Assembly (NCBI GenBank): GCA_015179045.1
Contig: WHUZ01000041.1
Coordinates: forward strand, 62,001-126,000
DNA length: 64,000 nt
DNA from: Kalaharituber pfeilii
Lineage: Eukaryota; Ascomycota; Pezizomycetes; Pezizales; Pezizaceae
Reading direction: 5' to 3'
A program made the translations under genes and the position numbers. The notes below the pieces were generated by a model. It did not search any database and was not told the DNA's origin. It worked only from the letters and a program-made list of their open reading frames with translations. Within the stretch, counting starts at the first letter, position 1. The number at the start of each line of letters is the position of its first letter. Below are positions 43,939 to 57,500 of the stretch, in pieces.

Positions 43939-44980
43939 TCAAGATAACGTGAACAAACATTGCTCACATCGGTAGCGCATGTAGTGTTTCAAGCCACATC
44001 TAGAACACGACTCAGCATCAACCCCAGCAGCAAAGCACCCATTAAGATCAGCCTCCTGTATATAATGACATTGTTCACACACAATCGATGCCAGGCGTTT
44101 TGTCTGATAGCATTTCGTACATTCTCCAACAAGCCTACGAACTTGCCCGTGTTTTCCTGTCGAACGCTGCCACGGTGGTTGTGCCGCCCGTGGGGTAAGC
44201 TTCAGCAGCGTAATTGCTACATCTGGGTGTTCCTGAATCAGAGAAGTGAACTCCGGGAGCTCACGAACCCTCGGAAGCATCCAAGCCATATAACAGAGTA
44301 AGTAATCCACGAGGTCTTCCTTCAAATTTGGAAGGTTTTCTACTGCATATCTTGCTGTGTCTACCACCATGGTAAGGGCAGATGCGGTAATTTGTGTCGG
44401 CTGCTGCTCAATAGATGATTTCATTTTGTTGAAACTCAACGTTTTGAGTGCCAGAACGTTGAATCGGTCTGCCAGGACATGGAGCTTGGTATGAATCAAA
44501 ATTGCACTATTTCGATTCTCAGGCTCATTGCTACATAATGACACAAGACACACACACACATGCAGTTTCAAATGTTAGCTTCATGGCAGAGTTCGAGGGA
44601 TCAAGGGCTGCTAAGCTCCGAAGCCAGCAAGGGATTAGATTAGTGCATTAGAATTAGGGGAACACACATGTCATATTCCTTAAGGTACGCCCATTGTAAG
44701 AAGTACTGTAATGTGACTTCATCCACCTCTCGAAGTAGCATCTCCCCATTCAAACCTTCCCTCATCTGGTTGTCTGTGTGCCGCTGCCACTCTGGTGAAA
44801 GCGAGGCCAATAGCCTTTTGTGAACGTAATACTCAGAGCCAGAGCCATCACCCAAGATGATTTTCAGAACTGGACTCTTTAGGATTTGGATGTTGAACGA
44901 GGTTGACGAGGTGGCTGTAGTTGTAGCTGTGGAACTACCTTCTGAGCTCGAGCTAGCTGTTGCTAATATCTGTAGTTACT
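43939..44980 (-). CDS. BTB-domain protein with a CxxC-rich tail
   Basis: The minus strand reads ILKSPVLKIILGDGSGSEYY, then VHKRLLASLSPEW and EVDEVTLQYFLQWAYLKEYD, the fungal BTB/POZ pattern. A 137-nt GT...AG intron (44531-44667) joins in frame to NEPENRNSAILIHTKLHVLADRF, the helical segment after BTB. The protein ends with four CxxC pairs (CTKC, CEQC, CSRC, CEQC), probably a zinc-binding tail. BTB domains dimerise and often recruit Cul3 ubiquitin ligase; the partner here is unknown. The first exon is preceded by a Ser/Thr-rich stretch, and I find no convincing ATG, so a further upstream exon is likely. A relic paralogue lies at 18150-18510. Confidence 0.65.
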
Positions 44981-44999
44981 CATATTGCTTAGTGACACA

Positions 45000-46875
45000 T
45001 TCATTGAACGGGTTCAGGATTCTAGGGTATATTTATTTCTCAGAATAGAATGAGCATTGAATTGGATATACTTTGGGTTTCAGCCTTAAGAGACGCTCGG
45101 CACAAGCTCAGTCGTAATGTTGCTGATATGTATTTTATTGCTAGTTTTCTGGTTTGAACGACGGCAAAATCTGATGTTTATGGTGGCATTCAAAAAGAGA
45201 TTCAATGGTCTGTCTCACCTTCGAATGTAAGCCCGTTTTAGAATTCATGTCGGCCTCAAAAATATGTTCTACAAGTGGGATCGTGCCCCGCTTGCATGCG
45301 ATTGATGGTCTTGCAGTGTGTCGAAATTAGCCAGATGGAAGTGGGGAACAACTCATGGCAGGGGGGTGAAAGGGGGCTTCTTAGACACAATGTATGAGTT
45401 AGGACCCCAGTCTTGGCATGTTGAAAGACATGACTACTCTACATGCAACTGAAAAGCAATACCAGTTCAAAAAGTATTCGGACACAGCATAATACAGATT
45501 CACTATGCGCTTTTGGGGATGGCGCAGTATGCAATCATTTGTACTTTATTAAGGAATGGTTATGCGGCTCCTGCTCGTGAGATAGGTAATGAGGACTGAG
45601 TTCAAATTGATGGTCAAGAATATTAGGAAGATAATAGCAGATTGTAATAGTAGACATGGGGACCTTCATTTCACCATCGACAGGGTTTTCAAAGCATTTC
45701 GACATATATTTCGGCACCTAGATACATTCGAATTCTATTCTAGTACTTGCATGTAAGCGAAGGTTGCATATAATGCTATTCCCAAAGGCCCATAGCTCGT
45801 ATGCAACATCCATTGTCCGAATAATTTTTGGAATGAGCGAGTACAGTATGGGTAAAGATGTGCCGACGAGTAACCCTGAGCACCTTGGCGCCTGTTTTGC
45901 ACCCTCCCTACGACCAACCACAAGCAATATCTCACAGAATATAGCACTGGTATGCACAATGCAGTGAACATAGACTAAATTGAGTACGCTGAATCCAAAT
46001 CTGAAAGAAAATACAACAAGGCTGCATCTACAGCAAGTACCATTTTATGCATCTTATCATCCTATGGAATACCCCTTCTCCACTTCCTATGAACTTACAC
46101 GAAACCCAGAGCATCTCCAGCGCCACTGCACTACTCACATCATATCACCAAACATTATATTACAATGTAGGATTAGAAGGGCGAAACCTAGAGTATGGCG
46201 CTCTACGTGCGTCCAAACGTCTGAATTTCATTTCGCATGCCAGATTGGCTACTTCAATCTCGCCAAGCTCCAACTCTGATTCTGGTGACCTTGATTCCAA
46301 CCTAGTAGCTCCTAATTCAACATTAACTCTATAGGTGTAGGAGTTTGTATGAAGGTCACTTCCACTCTACCAGTCACCTCCAAAAGCTCCAAAGTACGGA
46401 TTCAACCCTACATGCTCTGTTGCACCCCCATTATGAGTTCCAACACCCGTTCTACGCCATCGGCAATTGCTCTTCGCCCACGCCCTCACCCATGTGCGTA
46501 ACTACGTACTTGCTTATCATGGCCATGATATAGATGCTAAATAGGCCAAGCTACCCAACTCATGGTCCAACTCAATTGGTGGTTCTGGCTCGATCAAGCG
46601 GCTACCGCGCTATTGTGACAAACACTGTGACAAACACTAGTAACTACCCACTAAATCCCACCGGTAGAGCATATCGATTCTACGTACGAGGGCGGGGAAG
46701 AAGGCCATGGGCGTGGATTAAGACGAGGGACGATGGACAAAATATTAGAAAGGTCTATGTATTGATGGGACAACAGACAAGAAGAGAAAAATTATATACA
46801 GGAGGTGGGTTCTACTAGTGCTATGCTGATTGTACCCTTCACCAAAGAAGCAACTATAGGCAGACAGTAATACCT
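45000..46875. other. No gene supported
   Basis: Short frames only. A single mariner-type end (CCAGTTCAAAAAGTATTCGG) lies near 45462. A 94-codon frame at 46534-46818 (RGRGRRPWAWIKTRDDG) is not recognised. Confidence 0.4.
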
Positions 46876-46884
46876 TACCGGCAA

Positions 46885-46951
46885 GCCCTGCCATGGCGAA
46901 TAGCTGTATGCGGGGTTAGATGATAATAATAATAATAATTATAAAAAAAAA
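46885..46951 (+). mobile_element. LINE-tail micro-insertion, family B, weak TSD
   Basis: CCCTGCCATGGCGAATAGC...GTATGCGGGGTTAGATGATA is followed by (AAT)n and nine A. Only CCGGC is shared by both flanks, so the target duplication is doubtful. Confidence 0.6.
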
Positions 46952-46959
46952 GCCGGCGA

Positions 46960-49350
46960 TATAGGAAATCAGCATATTTTCTAAAAGTTTACTTAGAGCA
47001 AGATACCTGATACACTTTTTTTTAGAATTTTTATTGTAAAGCGAATTAACCTATTGTGGTGACGACGACGGGATGGGTAAAGGTAAGCTTGACACGGAAG
47101 GCACGTGGAGAAAAGGGCACCACGTGAGGCGATACCATATGTATATAGACGTTCTGTAATGTAGCACATACAACCAAGGGCCTTCTCTTCTCTTCTTTTT
47201 GCACCCGCACCCTCGCATTCGCATTTGGTCGTACGTTCGTTTCGCCAGTTCTCACCGCTCCGGTCCATCGAAAGGCGATAGTGGATGCTATCTGTCTATC
47301 TTACATTATAAATGGTAACTATGGATGCAAAGCACCTTGCTACCTTTAGAATTTTTTTTATTTCGGTCCTCTCCTATGAATCGTATCTGCTGGATAATAG
47401 GTTGTAAAGTTTGGGTGATACCATTTGGGATACTAGTGTGGTGATGTGTACAAATAAGTGAAAGAAAGTGGAGAAAAGTTTGTCTGCGCGATACACACTG
47501 TGGCAGAGCAAATGACTTAAATAAAAGAAATTTTTTTTCTTGATACAGACTTTTTTTTTATATCCCTTTTTAAATCTACTTCGTTGGTGAAAAGAAGCTG
47601 CCGAACTGATCACTATGCGTCTTTACTGAGCGTATATATCAAGTTGCACAAATCTTAAGCTTGCGCTCGACAGGACAGAGGCATGTATGTATCCAGAATT
47701 GTGTCATATTTACAAACACAGGTTAGTTAGTAGGGAATATTTGGAGGTAAAATTCTAACACTTTCCAAATATGAACTAAGTACAAGCAGAACAAATAATT
47801 CTGGCGATGTCACAAGTACTTGCACTTCCACCGCAAATAGCGATATAGGCAACACAATGGCTCTAGCGGAGTTGAGCATCCTTTCACCTGTATTCTACTT
47901 GCTCTTCTTTCTACTACGCTTAATATCTTCTTCATCACCATCGCCCAAATCTCACAAGCTCTAACTGTCCTTCATACGCTTTGCGGGTGTTTCTAACTTT
48001 AAAATATCACAACAGGTAACCGATAGCGCACGCATGGGATGTGGCTCCAGTTATAATCCTATAATATTGATTTTCGCCCTCAGTAATTTCGTTAGCTTTT
48101 CTTGAGTATTTCGCTAGTCATAATTCTTTTCATGCACTTTGAAGAAATATTTATGAACACCGCCTCGAGTGTTAATAGCGCGTGAAGATGGCACTCAGGA
48201 GACTATTGCGTAGTTTGAAAACTACATCTAAGTGTAGTCACAGTGAGGTCGATGAAACAGGGGGCCATTTCTAGAAATTCAGTTGTTGGGGGAAGACATT
48301 AATGGTTACGGAAATGGTTAGGATGAAAGCAAACAAGAAATAATGCGCCTAGAACAGGCAAGAGTTAGTTAATTGTGTCGGTATATGCGGTGTATGAGCG
48401 AGGGAGCAAAGTAAGATTCACTTATGGGTGGGAAGCGGAGACAGCAACACACTAGATGAAGAGATGCCGGTGTCAGGGGACTAAACTTGTTACGTGGCAT
48501 ACCTACCTTCAATTGAATACATTCTAATGAAATTGGAATCTTTCTCCATGAGTTCGATGCGCCAAGGCTTTTGATTAGAAGTACTTGAATGCACCATTTT
48601 TGCAGAGGTATCGAAATGGGAAAAAGATGTCATCCAAGGAAATTTCCAATGTAATTTAGTAACAATTAGTGTTGGCAGTCCTACAGGTGCGCGGTATATG
48701 AATGAAAATGTACTGTATCCCCAGAGAAAAAAGTCGTTTTCGGCTTGGCATCGAAACAAACGCCTTGTAATTTGGTTTAATAAAACTTCGGAGGGAGCGA
48801 CAACAAAGACATCGTACACGTCCCTTCATATCTCTTAACTCTATTGTTCTCCTCCCATATTCTATACAATTACAGCAAGATATCCTAAATGAAATTTATA
48901 CATAACATCATTCAAAACCTGCGTTCGGTAATAATACAAACTTTACCAAAACCACACCCTGCGCCATTCTCCCCCCCCTTCAGTATCAAAAAGAGATTCC
49001 AAACACAGTACCAACAATCAACAAACAAACAAACTACATCTACTTAGGAAACGTACTTGTGTAATTTTTCTCCTCTTAAAAAGACTCAACACTCTGTTGC
49101 TTGTTAGTTGTGAACAAAGTATTGAAACCTTTGAGCTGGGATCACACTTCTGTACGACATACCTACTTCCTACTTACCTACTTCTTACCTTGCAGTACTT
49201 GAATCTTGGTGCTCAAAATACTTCACTACTGTTTTATTTTTTTTCTTAGAACTGTTAGCCAGCCAATATCGGGCAGCCATCACACTCAATACTTTGACTT
49301 TTATCTTCTGCAAAGTGCTTTATTTTGATTAAACAGTCGTACATCGAAAA
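46960..49350. other. No gene supported
   Basis: AT-rich. A 110-codon minus-strand frame at 48490-48819 (MYDVFVVAPSEVLLNQITRR...) is the only one with protein-like composition, but no family or splice partners are visible. Confidence 0.35.
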
Positions 49351-49354
49351 AAGT

Positions 49355-49430
49355 TTTTTTTTTTATTTTTTAATTTTTATTTTTATTTTATTTTATTTTA
49401 TTTTATTTTATTTTTTTTTGTTTGGGGGTA
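49355..49430 (+). repeat. (TTTTA)n tract
   Basis: A T-rich low-complexity tract, ending in six to seven TTTTA units and a T-run before GTTTGGGGG. Confidence 0.8.
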
Positions 49431-49439
49431 TTAATTGTT

Positions 49440-52400
49440 AAGCATACAGTAATAGTGGGAAAATGGTGTAGAGTACGAAGTGCATAAGTTCTCAACTACG
49501 TACATATGTACCCGACAGGAACTTGCTTCTTGCAACCCCATTTCTATATACTTAGTATGTACGTGCCAATACAATTTTTCCAACCCTATACTGTATATCA
49601 CCTACAAATATCGCCCATTACCCCTTTCCACATATCCATTCCTCCGTAAGCCAAAACCACCTTTTACCCTCCACCCTCCATCCTCCTCCCCTTCCCCTTT
49701 TTTACGTTTTCTAGCACCAACTATATCCCTTCTTCCCCGTTCTCTCCTTCAGCTCACCCGGCTCACACTCTTTTCCTGGAACCCTCAATACAAACGCTCA
49801 CTATCCTTCTTCTACCCCTTCCTCCTCGGTACCTACTATGTACATACAGTGCTCCTATGTGTATGCTGCTTGGCGTACATACTTTGAGCCTCCAACTTGC
49901 ATCATACAAACTCTTCATTCATCTCCCTCTATAGGTAAGCACTCAAGTTTCCAGTATCAAAAACCATTCTTCCTAAATGAGTATATACTAGTGTTATTTA
50001 AAGTAAATCTTATCACTGATTACCATAGTATTAATTCTTCATGTATCCCATTAAAAAGAAAGTATGACCTTCCAGCAAACGAAATGTCAAGGAAAACGCA
50101 ACTTGAAGCGATTTTTTATCGCGCAACATAATCAAGTTAAAACTACCCAAAATCGCAATCATCACCCCAATTTCAATGCCAAGGTTTCATAGGTCAATCA
50201 CGTTTAACTCATTCAATTTCCCATTTGAGCGACAACAAAATTTGTGACAGAATCTACTTTTAATACTACTTATTACCTTTACTATTGTATAAGTAGCTAC
50301 ATAAACCTGCCACTCTCGACCGATCGTGAACAAAACGATTCAATACGTGGCTTACTATACCCCATCCTGAATACTTGGCTACTAGTACTTATCTCCCCAC
50401 CCTCTATCCCTTCCACCTTTCCCACTCAACTCATTAATCCAGAGCCCCACAACAAAAAACTGCAAAACAATGGAGGCACGGGGAAGGAAACCCCAGATCT
50501 TCTCAACTTTTCCCTGCCGCGGTCGTGGCATTTGCAAAATGAAATGTTACACCCTAAACTATGCTCTCGTATTACGATATAGCTCAATGAATAATTTCTG
50601 TCCCTGAGGATGCACACACATGCTAGACTACTCTATCGCATAAGTAGCGGCATGGATTTTTCATATGATTCTCTCTCTATATCTACATGACAATTTCTGT
50701 AGGCTATAGCCTCACTCCTCGCGAGTTCAACATTTCCCCCAACCTCAGTACAATACTCATCCCCGCCGCCCAAACCCCTTCACCATCTCCATCTTCCCCA
50801 TCCACTCCCCCCTTCAAACACCCTGATAAGCTCAATTGTCTTTTACCCATCTCCGCCCCACCTACACCATCCACATTGCATACGGCACTTTTCGCTGCAC
50901 CCTCAGCCATGTACGCCACAACACCCTGACAACTTCCACACACCATGCCCCTCCCCTCCCCTCCCCCTCTCCACTAACCACCACCCCGCCGCCAATCCCA
51001 GTGCCCTGCATATCACATCCCTGCTACTGCCCCCTCTCCCACCCCCACCCCACCTGCGCATCCAGAAACATCCTCTTCCCCCCAACCCACACTCACATCC
51101 ACCAATCCCACCAGCCCTTCAAATGCCCGTGCCAGCGCCCAAACACGCCATGTCGTACCCCCACATATCTATGCCCCTGCTTCGCCTTCTTACACAGTTA
51201 CCACACCACAGCCTCCCTTCCATTATTTCCTCCTGTACCGCCGCCCCATCAACGTCCCCAATCCCTTTCCCACGACCTTGCCTGCCCTCTACATCCTGCC
51301 TCCCTAATTCTATTCATTCATGATCCTTCATCTCGCCAACCAAAACCAGTACCATGGCCCGAACTTCCCTCGCAATCTCCGTCATCGCCCTCCTCCGCAG
51401 ATGCCACCCGATCGGCTCCTGCAATGTGGCCCTCTATATGTTCCCAAACAGATCCAGAAACGTTACCGCCATCAAATGCATGGCAAGCAGCTGAATAACA
51501 TTCTCCGTTGGAGGTGCACTGGGTCCGGATAGTACTTATATCCCTGTGGAATCGGTGTTCCTCGGTACTATATAACATTGCCAGCCATCGAAACCTGCTC
51601 AAAACCAACGCCATAGTAAATAACCCGCTGAATGTTAATAACCTCAAACAACACCGTCTCTTTCCCCCACGATCGCCACCAGTATCAAGGTCATTCCTTT
51701 CCATCTCTTCGAAAAGACTGAAACCAGAAGTTGACCGTTCGCTTCACCAATGTTCTGCGCGATAGTTTGGCACTGAAAAAGATGCACTTTTCCAAACATC
51801 ATTCAGGACGTCTTCACATACCCCCTGACGGCTACATTGACACTTCGCTCGCCATTTTCGGGACACTCTTGCGGTTAATGCATGAAGGGACCTGCTGGCT
51901 GCGAGCCGCACATCTGTGCCGAGTAAATCCAACCGCCGTCCATCCAACCACGTCGTCAATGATGTCTGCACCACTGTTGTCGCGAGAGGATAGTAAAATT
52001 CTCCAATCTACCAATAAATCTTTGTCCCTACTTTGCGAATCGCAGTAGATGCACATTTACCGGCCACCTCGTCCCTTGATTAGCATCGCCAGGAGCAACA
52101 TGTCAATTGTGACCAACTTCTCTGGCAAGACCGAGTCCGGAGGTGGAGAGGTGGAGTATACGCCGAAATATATCCACCGGCACTGACCCCAGAGCAGACG
52201 ATAAAATCGTGCTCAGATCAAAAGGTATGGGGCAATGCATAAACCACAGTAAGATGAATTTAGCTTCCACTGCGTTTCCATGCTCGGGTCTAGGAATACG
52301 TGGGGCGTGAGACGGGTAATATTGGTCTGTATGTGGTGCTCAGAAGTGGGAGATGATTTCGTGCCCGCAAGTTATGTATAGGGCTCAAGCAACTCCGCGT

Positions 52401-54560
52401 ACCAAAGTTGAGCAACGATTATAGAGCCTTCCGTACCGGCTTCGTACAAACTTCGTTTTATTGTGGGCGGACGGTGAGATACGCCAGGAAGCAGTTCATT
52501 TATCGAGCCAAGATGCTATCAATAAGTACCTAACCAGGCATCCGGTAGCTACGGGGATTTCAGGAAACGCTCGAGTTGAACGGAATGGTGAGTATGTCCG
52601 ATTTCGTATAGGTTGTTTCAATTATCCTGCGGAGAAAAAAAAAAAAAAAATCTTCATGATTATCAGACATAAAATAAGATGGAGGGAGTTATAGATTTTT
52701 GAGAGGAATAGAGAGCAGCCGCTCAGTCACTCCAGATGGGGGATGTGGGTACATGAGTTGTAGATGCACTCTATAATGCGGTCGGTGAAGGGTAGCCTGA
52801 CCGAGTTCGGCCACTTTTTCCGAATGAGGGGTGGTTGCATTTCTTGAAGATTAAGCAATTGGTAGCTATCACCAGGAATCAAACTTGTGGGACATGGGGC
52901 TCCACACCGGCCAGGGCTCTAATATTGTCGGCGGAGGAAGCTTCACTCAGTTGCACCAATTCTGAAGGAAGAGGTGTTGTTCCCTTTAAAGAAAAACATA
53001 CGAATCTTTGTGGGTATACGGATCTAAATAACATTGTGCGCTTCTTAAAAAGACCAGGAAAATCAGGACAGCTCGCGCTAACACTTAGTGCTGCCTGTGA
53101 CTGCCGACTCCGAGCTTCTTGTTACACCTCAAGCACTCTATACAACTAGGACTTCACGACCTCGCTTCCGCGCTGTAGCGCAAGTGCTAGCTCTTTGTAG
53201 CCGTGTGGAAATGTCATCCCATACTGTAATATACCCAATCACTGTCTTATAAATTATTACTACCATGCCCAGTGACGTGCTTTAACGTATCAATCCGTAG
53301 ATGAGCACACCTATCTTGTAGGGCTGAATGCTCACGAGTCGACAGCTGCCAGTGTCACGGTGACAGAGATATACACTCTATGAAATCAATGCCAGCATAA
53401 TTCAACTGCACAAGCAGCTGAAACGCACAGAACACAGTCATTTCCAGGGAATCAGGTTTTGCGTGTAATGGTGGCTTTAGGCCTATAGGTATATTTCCAT
53501 CTTAATTACCACATATCGTGCATGAATAATATATGATACTCCATACTCTAAGCGACAGTTCTCCGATGCGAATATGCACCTTCCTTGGATGTGCATGCAA
53601 AAACGCAAACAAGGACAACCTCCGAATAACAAAATAGAGAATGCTTAAAAAACAAAAATGGGGCTGGAGCCATAGAAATATATCTTCAGTTGAATTTCAT
53701 TCTGAGCGAAATTTCTTTTTTGTTCGCTTTGAATACGGGGGGGTGGTTAATTTCCATGTTCAGTCATACTGTTAACAGCAACGAAGTATGTGCAAGTCAA
53801 GTGCTGAAATTCAAAACTACGGAAAAAATAAAGCAGAATTCAATTTAAATTTTGAGGAAGGTACTCAACTCTGCACATATAAGGTCAAATGACATACGGT
53901 GAATATAGGTTGAAGTCTCCACGCCAGGGACCCTTCTCCTTCTACTAGTACTCTCACTCTATTCTCCTAGAACGTGGAGTATTGTGAGGGCAACAATTTG
54001 CCAGCACCACTCAAAGTAGTAAACTGTTCGAGACTAATGTCTGTACCCACAATGATTCTTAATACCTCATCAAAAAGCAAAATTAAATGTTGTGAAGATG
54101 TTTTACAATCAGCACAGCAATTCTGGAATTGTGGATTCTATGAGTTAGCATAGCAGACACATGAAATCTGTCCGCGTGTAACAACTGGAAATGAACGCAG
54201 CCGTTCGTTCCTTGTCAACGAAATACTAAAGGAAATAACCTCCATAGCTTGAATTGCAAAACCATAGCTCTGGAAATCCGGACTATGGTCTGGCGGATTA
54301 TTGGCAACGTAGTTGCCAATTCTTTAAATTGGGAACGAAGTGTACATTAATTCATCATGGGAGACTCATCTGTTTCTTGGCATGCAGTCCCGTGATGGCA
54401 GTCCCGTGATTAGCTCTTGGCATCCTGTAACAGCAGTCTAGCTCAATACCGCTCAATATCCTACATTGCCAATAACTCCCATAGTCTCATAACCAACCCG
54501 TATACAGACTCGACTCTCTACCCTTAGTCAACATACTTTTAACCTCACAACTATACCTAG
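49440..54560. other. Long stretch without a supported gene
   Basis: Between 50680 and 51500 the plus strand is C-rich, giving Pro/Ser/Thr-rich open frames in all three phases, so none can be chosen. An A-run follows TTATCCTGCGGAG at 52634. A perfect palindrome ATTGGCAAC-GTA-GTTGCCAAT lies at 54300-54320, followed by an AATT hairpin, upstream of the Helitron. Confidence 0.4.
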
Positions 54561-54564
54561 ACTA

Positions 54565-57500
54565 ATGGATCCTATTGCCTGTTCCCGCTGCCTACGAAAG
54601 TATGATCCTGCATATTGGACTTATACCCAGGATGGCCGTCGAATGAAGACTTGCAATACCTGCCGAAATAAACGTATTGTAACCTTAACAGTAAGTTTGA
54701 ATCATGAAATTTCTATGAAACTGAAGCTAAAGAGTTTGTATTATCATAGGCAAAGCGAGAGCAAGAATTAGAAAGCAGACGTAATAAGACTCCTCAGTTG
54801 CAGGTAGCTAGGACTATTCCAGAACTTCAGAATATGGACTATGCTACTTATCCAAGATCTGCTTCTTTATCACCTACTCGCTGTCGTAGTCAGTCTCCAG
54901 TACGATCACCTCCAAGACGGTCAATATCTACAACACCATCTTCTAGACAACTCAAAGAGCATAAGGAATTTAGCTCTACTAGAGATCAGAATCAGTCTGC
55001 TCCTATCAGCTTCTGTGAGCAATATCAGACCACCTCTACTAGCTCTTATGAGCAGTCTCAGACCATCTCTATCAACTCCTATAAGCAGTCTACTGCTATT
55101 AGATATCGTGAGCGGTCTGCTACTGGCAGATGTGGCAGATATCATGAGCAGTCTATCACTAGTGATGAACAGTCTAACTCTATTAGACATCAAGAGCAAT
55201 CTCTATCTCCTACCGGACAAAATCAAACTCCACCTCTCAGACATCAACAGCTACAACAAATACAGTCTGAGGTAGTACATAGATCACTACAAAATTTTGC
55301 CAACAGCTTATCAAATATTCAGTTAAATGAATGCTCAATATGTGAGGAAATAGGGATTGCTCTGAAAGTACGAGTAAGAGATGGTATTTCAATTTGTGAG
55401 CGTTGTCATAATGAAAGATCATCTCCTACATGGACTGGAATCCATATGTTCAGTACTCAAAACGACATGTCTCCAGGTGAGATACCTCAAGAGCTATCTG
55501 CAGTAGGTAAACCCTTACCTATAGAGGCTATGATGTTAGCTTTAGTACATCCAGTTATTCGTGTCTATAAAGTCCGTGGATATGGGCAATATAAGGGAGG
55601 AAAGGTATTGTTTCAATTTTATTTAATCTACTTGACTATAAGAAAAGACTAACATCTAAAAGGTACATGTTATTAACTTTCCACAAGATCCAACTGAGAA
55701 TTTCCATATCATTCCACGGCTACCTCATGAGATTCCAATGGTCATATTACGAGTACGAGAGGGAGGCCGTACTCCACAAGCTGAGTCATTAAACGACTTT
55801 GAAATTAATGTACACCGTGTTCGAGCTTGGATGCAATATCTTTGTCAACATAATCGATAGTATCGAAATGTACAGCAAGATGTTTCTCGCTTGGATGCCT
55901 ATGTCAACAATCTAGAAAATATGTCAACACAGCAACGCTTTGAGCTAATCTTAGATGAGGACTGGGATACTACTACAGAAACTGGACCTGTGGATAATGA
56001 GGATAATGACCAAGTTGAGACTGGTGTACATAGAGGTCAAATCACTATTAATGAGCGTTCAGCCTTACAGCGATTTCTTAATCAAAGACCTGTTTCTCAA
56101 CTAGTACCTCCAGTGATTTACCCTCAAGTACAACAGAATCCTATAAATGAGTTTAGGGAAAAAGGTTATATTGCTAAAGCATTTCCATGCTTATTTCCTT
56201 CTGGAGCTGCGGATTTGATATACAATGGCCAGCGTTTGAAGAAAGTAACACCAGCTGATTACTTTTGTCACTTAATTCGATATCGAGATGGCAGCTTTGC
56301 AGAAGACCCGCGATTCATATTCTTTGCACTAAATTCAAAATATCGCTGGCAACTGGGAGCAACAGCTACATTCTTTGTGAGAAAAGGTCAATTTGAAAAT
56401 GTTACAGTTGGTCAACTACGAGAAGAGATTGAAAACCCATTACATCTATTAGGCCAAAGAATCTGCCGCTTTTCCTCCTCAATTCCAGGACTGGCACCAT
56501 TCTGGAACTATAAACGATCAGAATTATCCTCAATAGTCCGTACAGCATGTCCACATGCATTTGCCACATTTAGTGCTGCTGATATACATTGGGTGGACTT
56601 ACATCGATTAATTGAGGAGAAGAGAGCACGACTTGGAGGAGGCCCAGTTTTAGATCTGCTAACTCTACTGGAGCGTGAAGCAGTACTCCGTCGAAACCAG
56701 AATTTACAGACTCATCCCCAGCTGGCTAGCGAATTTCTCGTCTATAGATTTAAGCTATTTCTCAAAAAAATAGTTCTTCATTACCCAAATATGCGAGTTT
56801 ATGACTACTGGTTTCGATATGAGTGGCAGTTTAGAGGTTCAGGACATTTACATGGGTTTCTATGGATTGAAGGAGCACCAACACTCACATCTATCTCTCT
56901 GAATGATTTAGATGATCGTCTAACACTAGAGACCTATTGGGATCAGAGTCGAGTTCGCGCAGATACTCCTGTTAAAGGTTTACATCCTGCACCACTACAC
57001 CCGTGCCGCCACAACCTTCCTTTAGCCAATGACCTAGCTTTAGATCTTTCTTATTTATCAAACCGTGTTCAAAAGCATATATGTGGTTCATATTGCTTGC
57101 GAAAAAAAAGAGGGCAGGCTGCAGAGAACTCAACACTACACTGCCGTTTTCATTTTCCTGCTACACCACATCCAAAAACTAAAGTCTGTAAAAATGCAGA
57201 TGGAAAGTGGTATTTGAACTTAGAAAGAACAGAGGAGGATATAGATTCAAATAAGTATAATCCATTATACTTACAAGCCTGGAGAGCGAATACAGACTTC
57301 CAGCCTATTCTCAGTATTGAGGCGGTCTTGAACTACATTGCAAAGTATGCAACTAAAGCAGAAACAGCTTCTACAAATCTTCAGTCTATTATGAGAACAG
57401 CAGCTACGAAATGTACAGATGAGTCTCCTGCTCAACCTCTGTTTAAGAAGATGCTTTACTCTTTTGTTATTGAACGAGACTTTTCTGCTCAAGAAGCTTG

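Noticed and set aside
50836..51498. 220-codon Pro/Thr/His-rich frame
   Set aside because: The strand is C-rich and open in all three phases. No start context, domain or splice structure singles out one.
54300..54320. Perfect palindrome ATTGGCAAC-GTA-GTTGCCAAT upstream of the Helitron gene
   Set aside because: Considered as a Helitron terminus, but Helitron 5' ends lack such structure and no CTRR follows. Kept only as a note in the gap entry.
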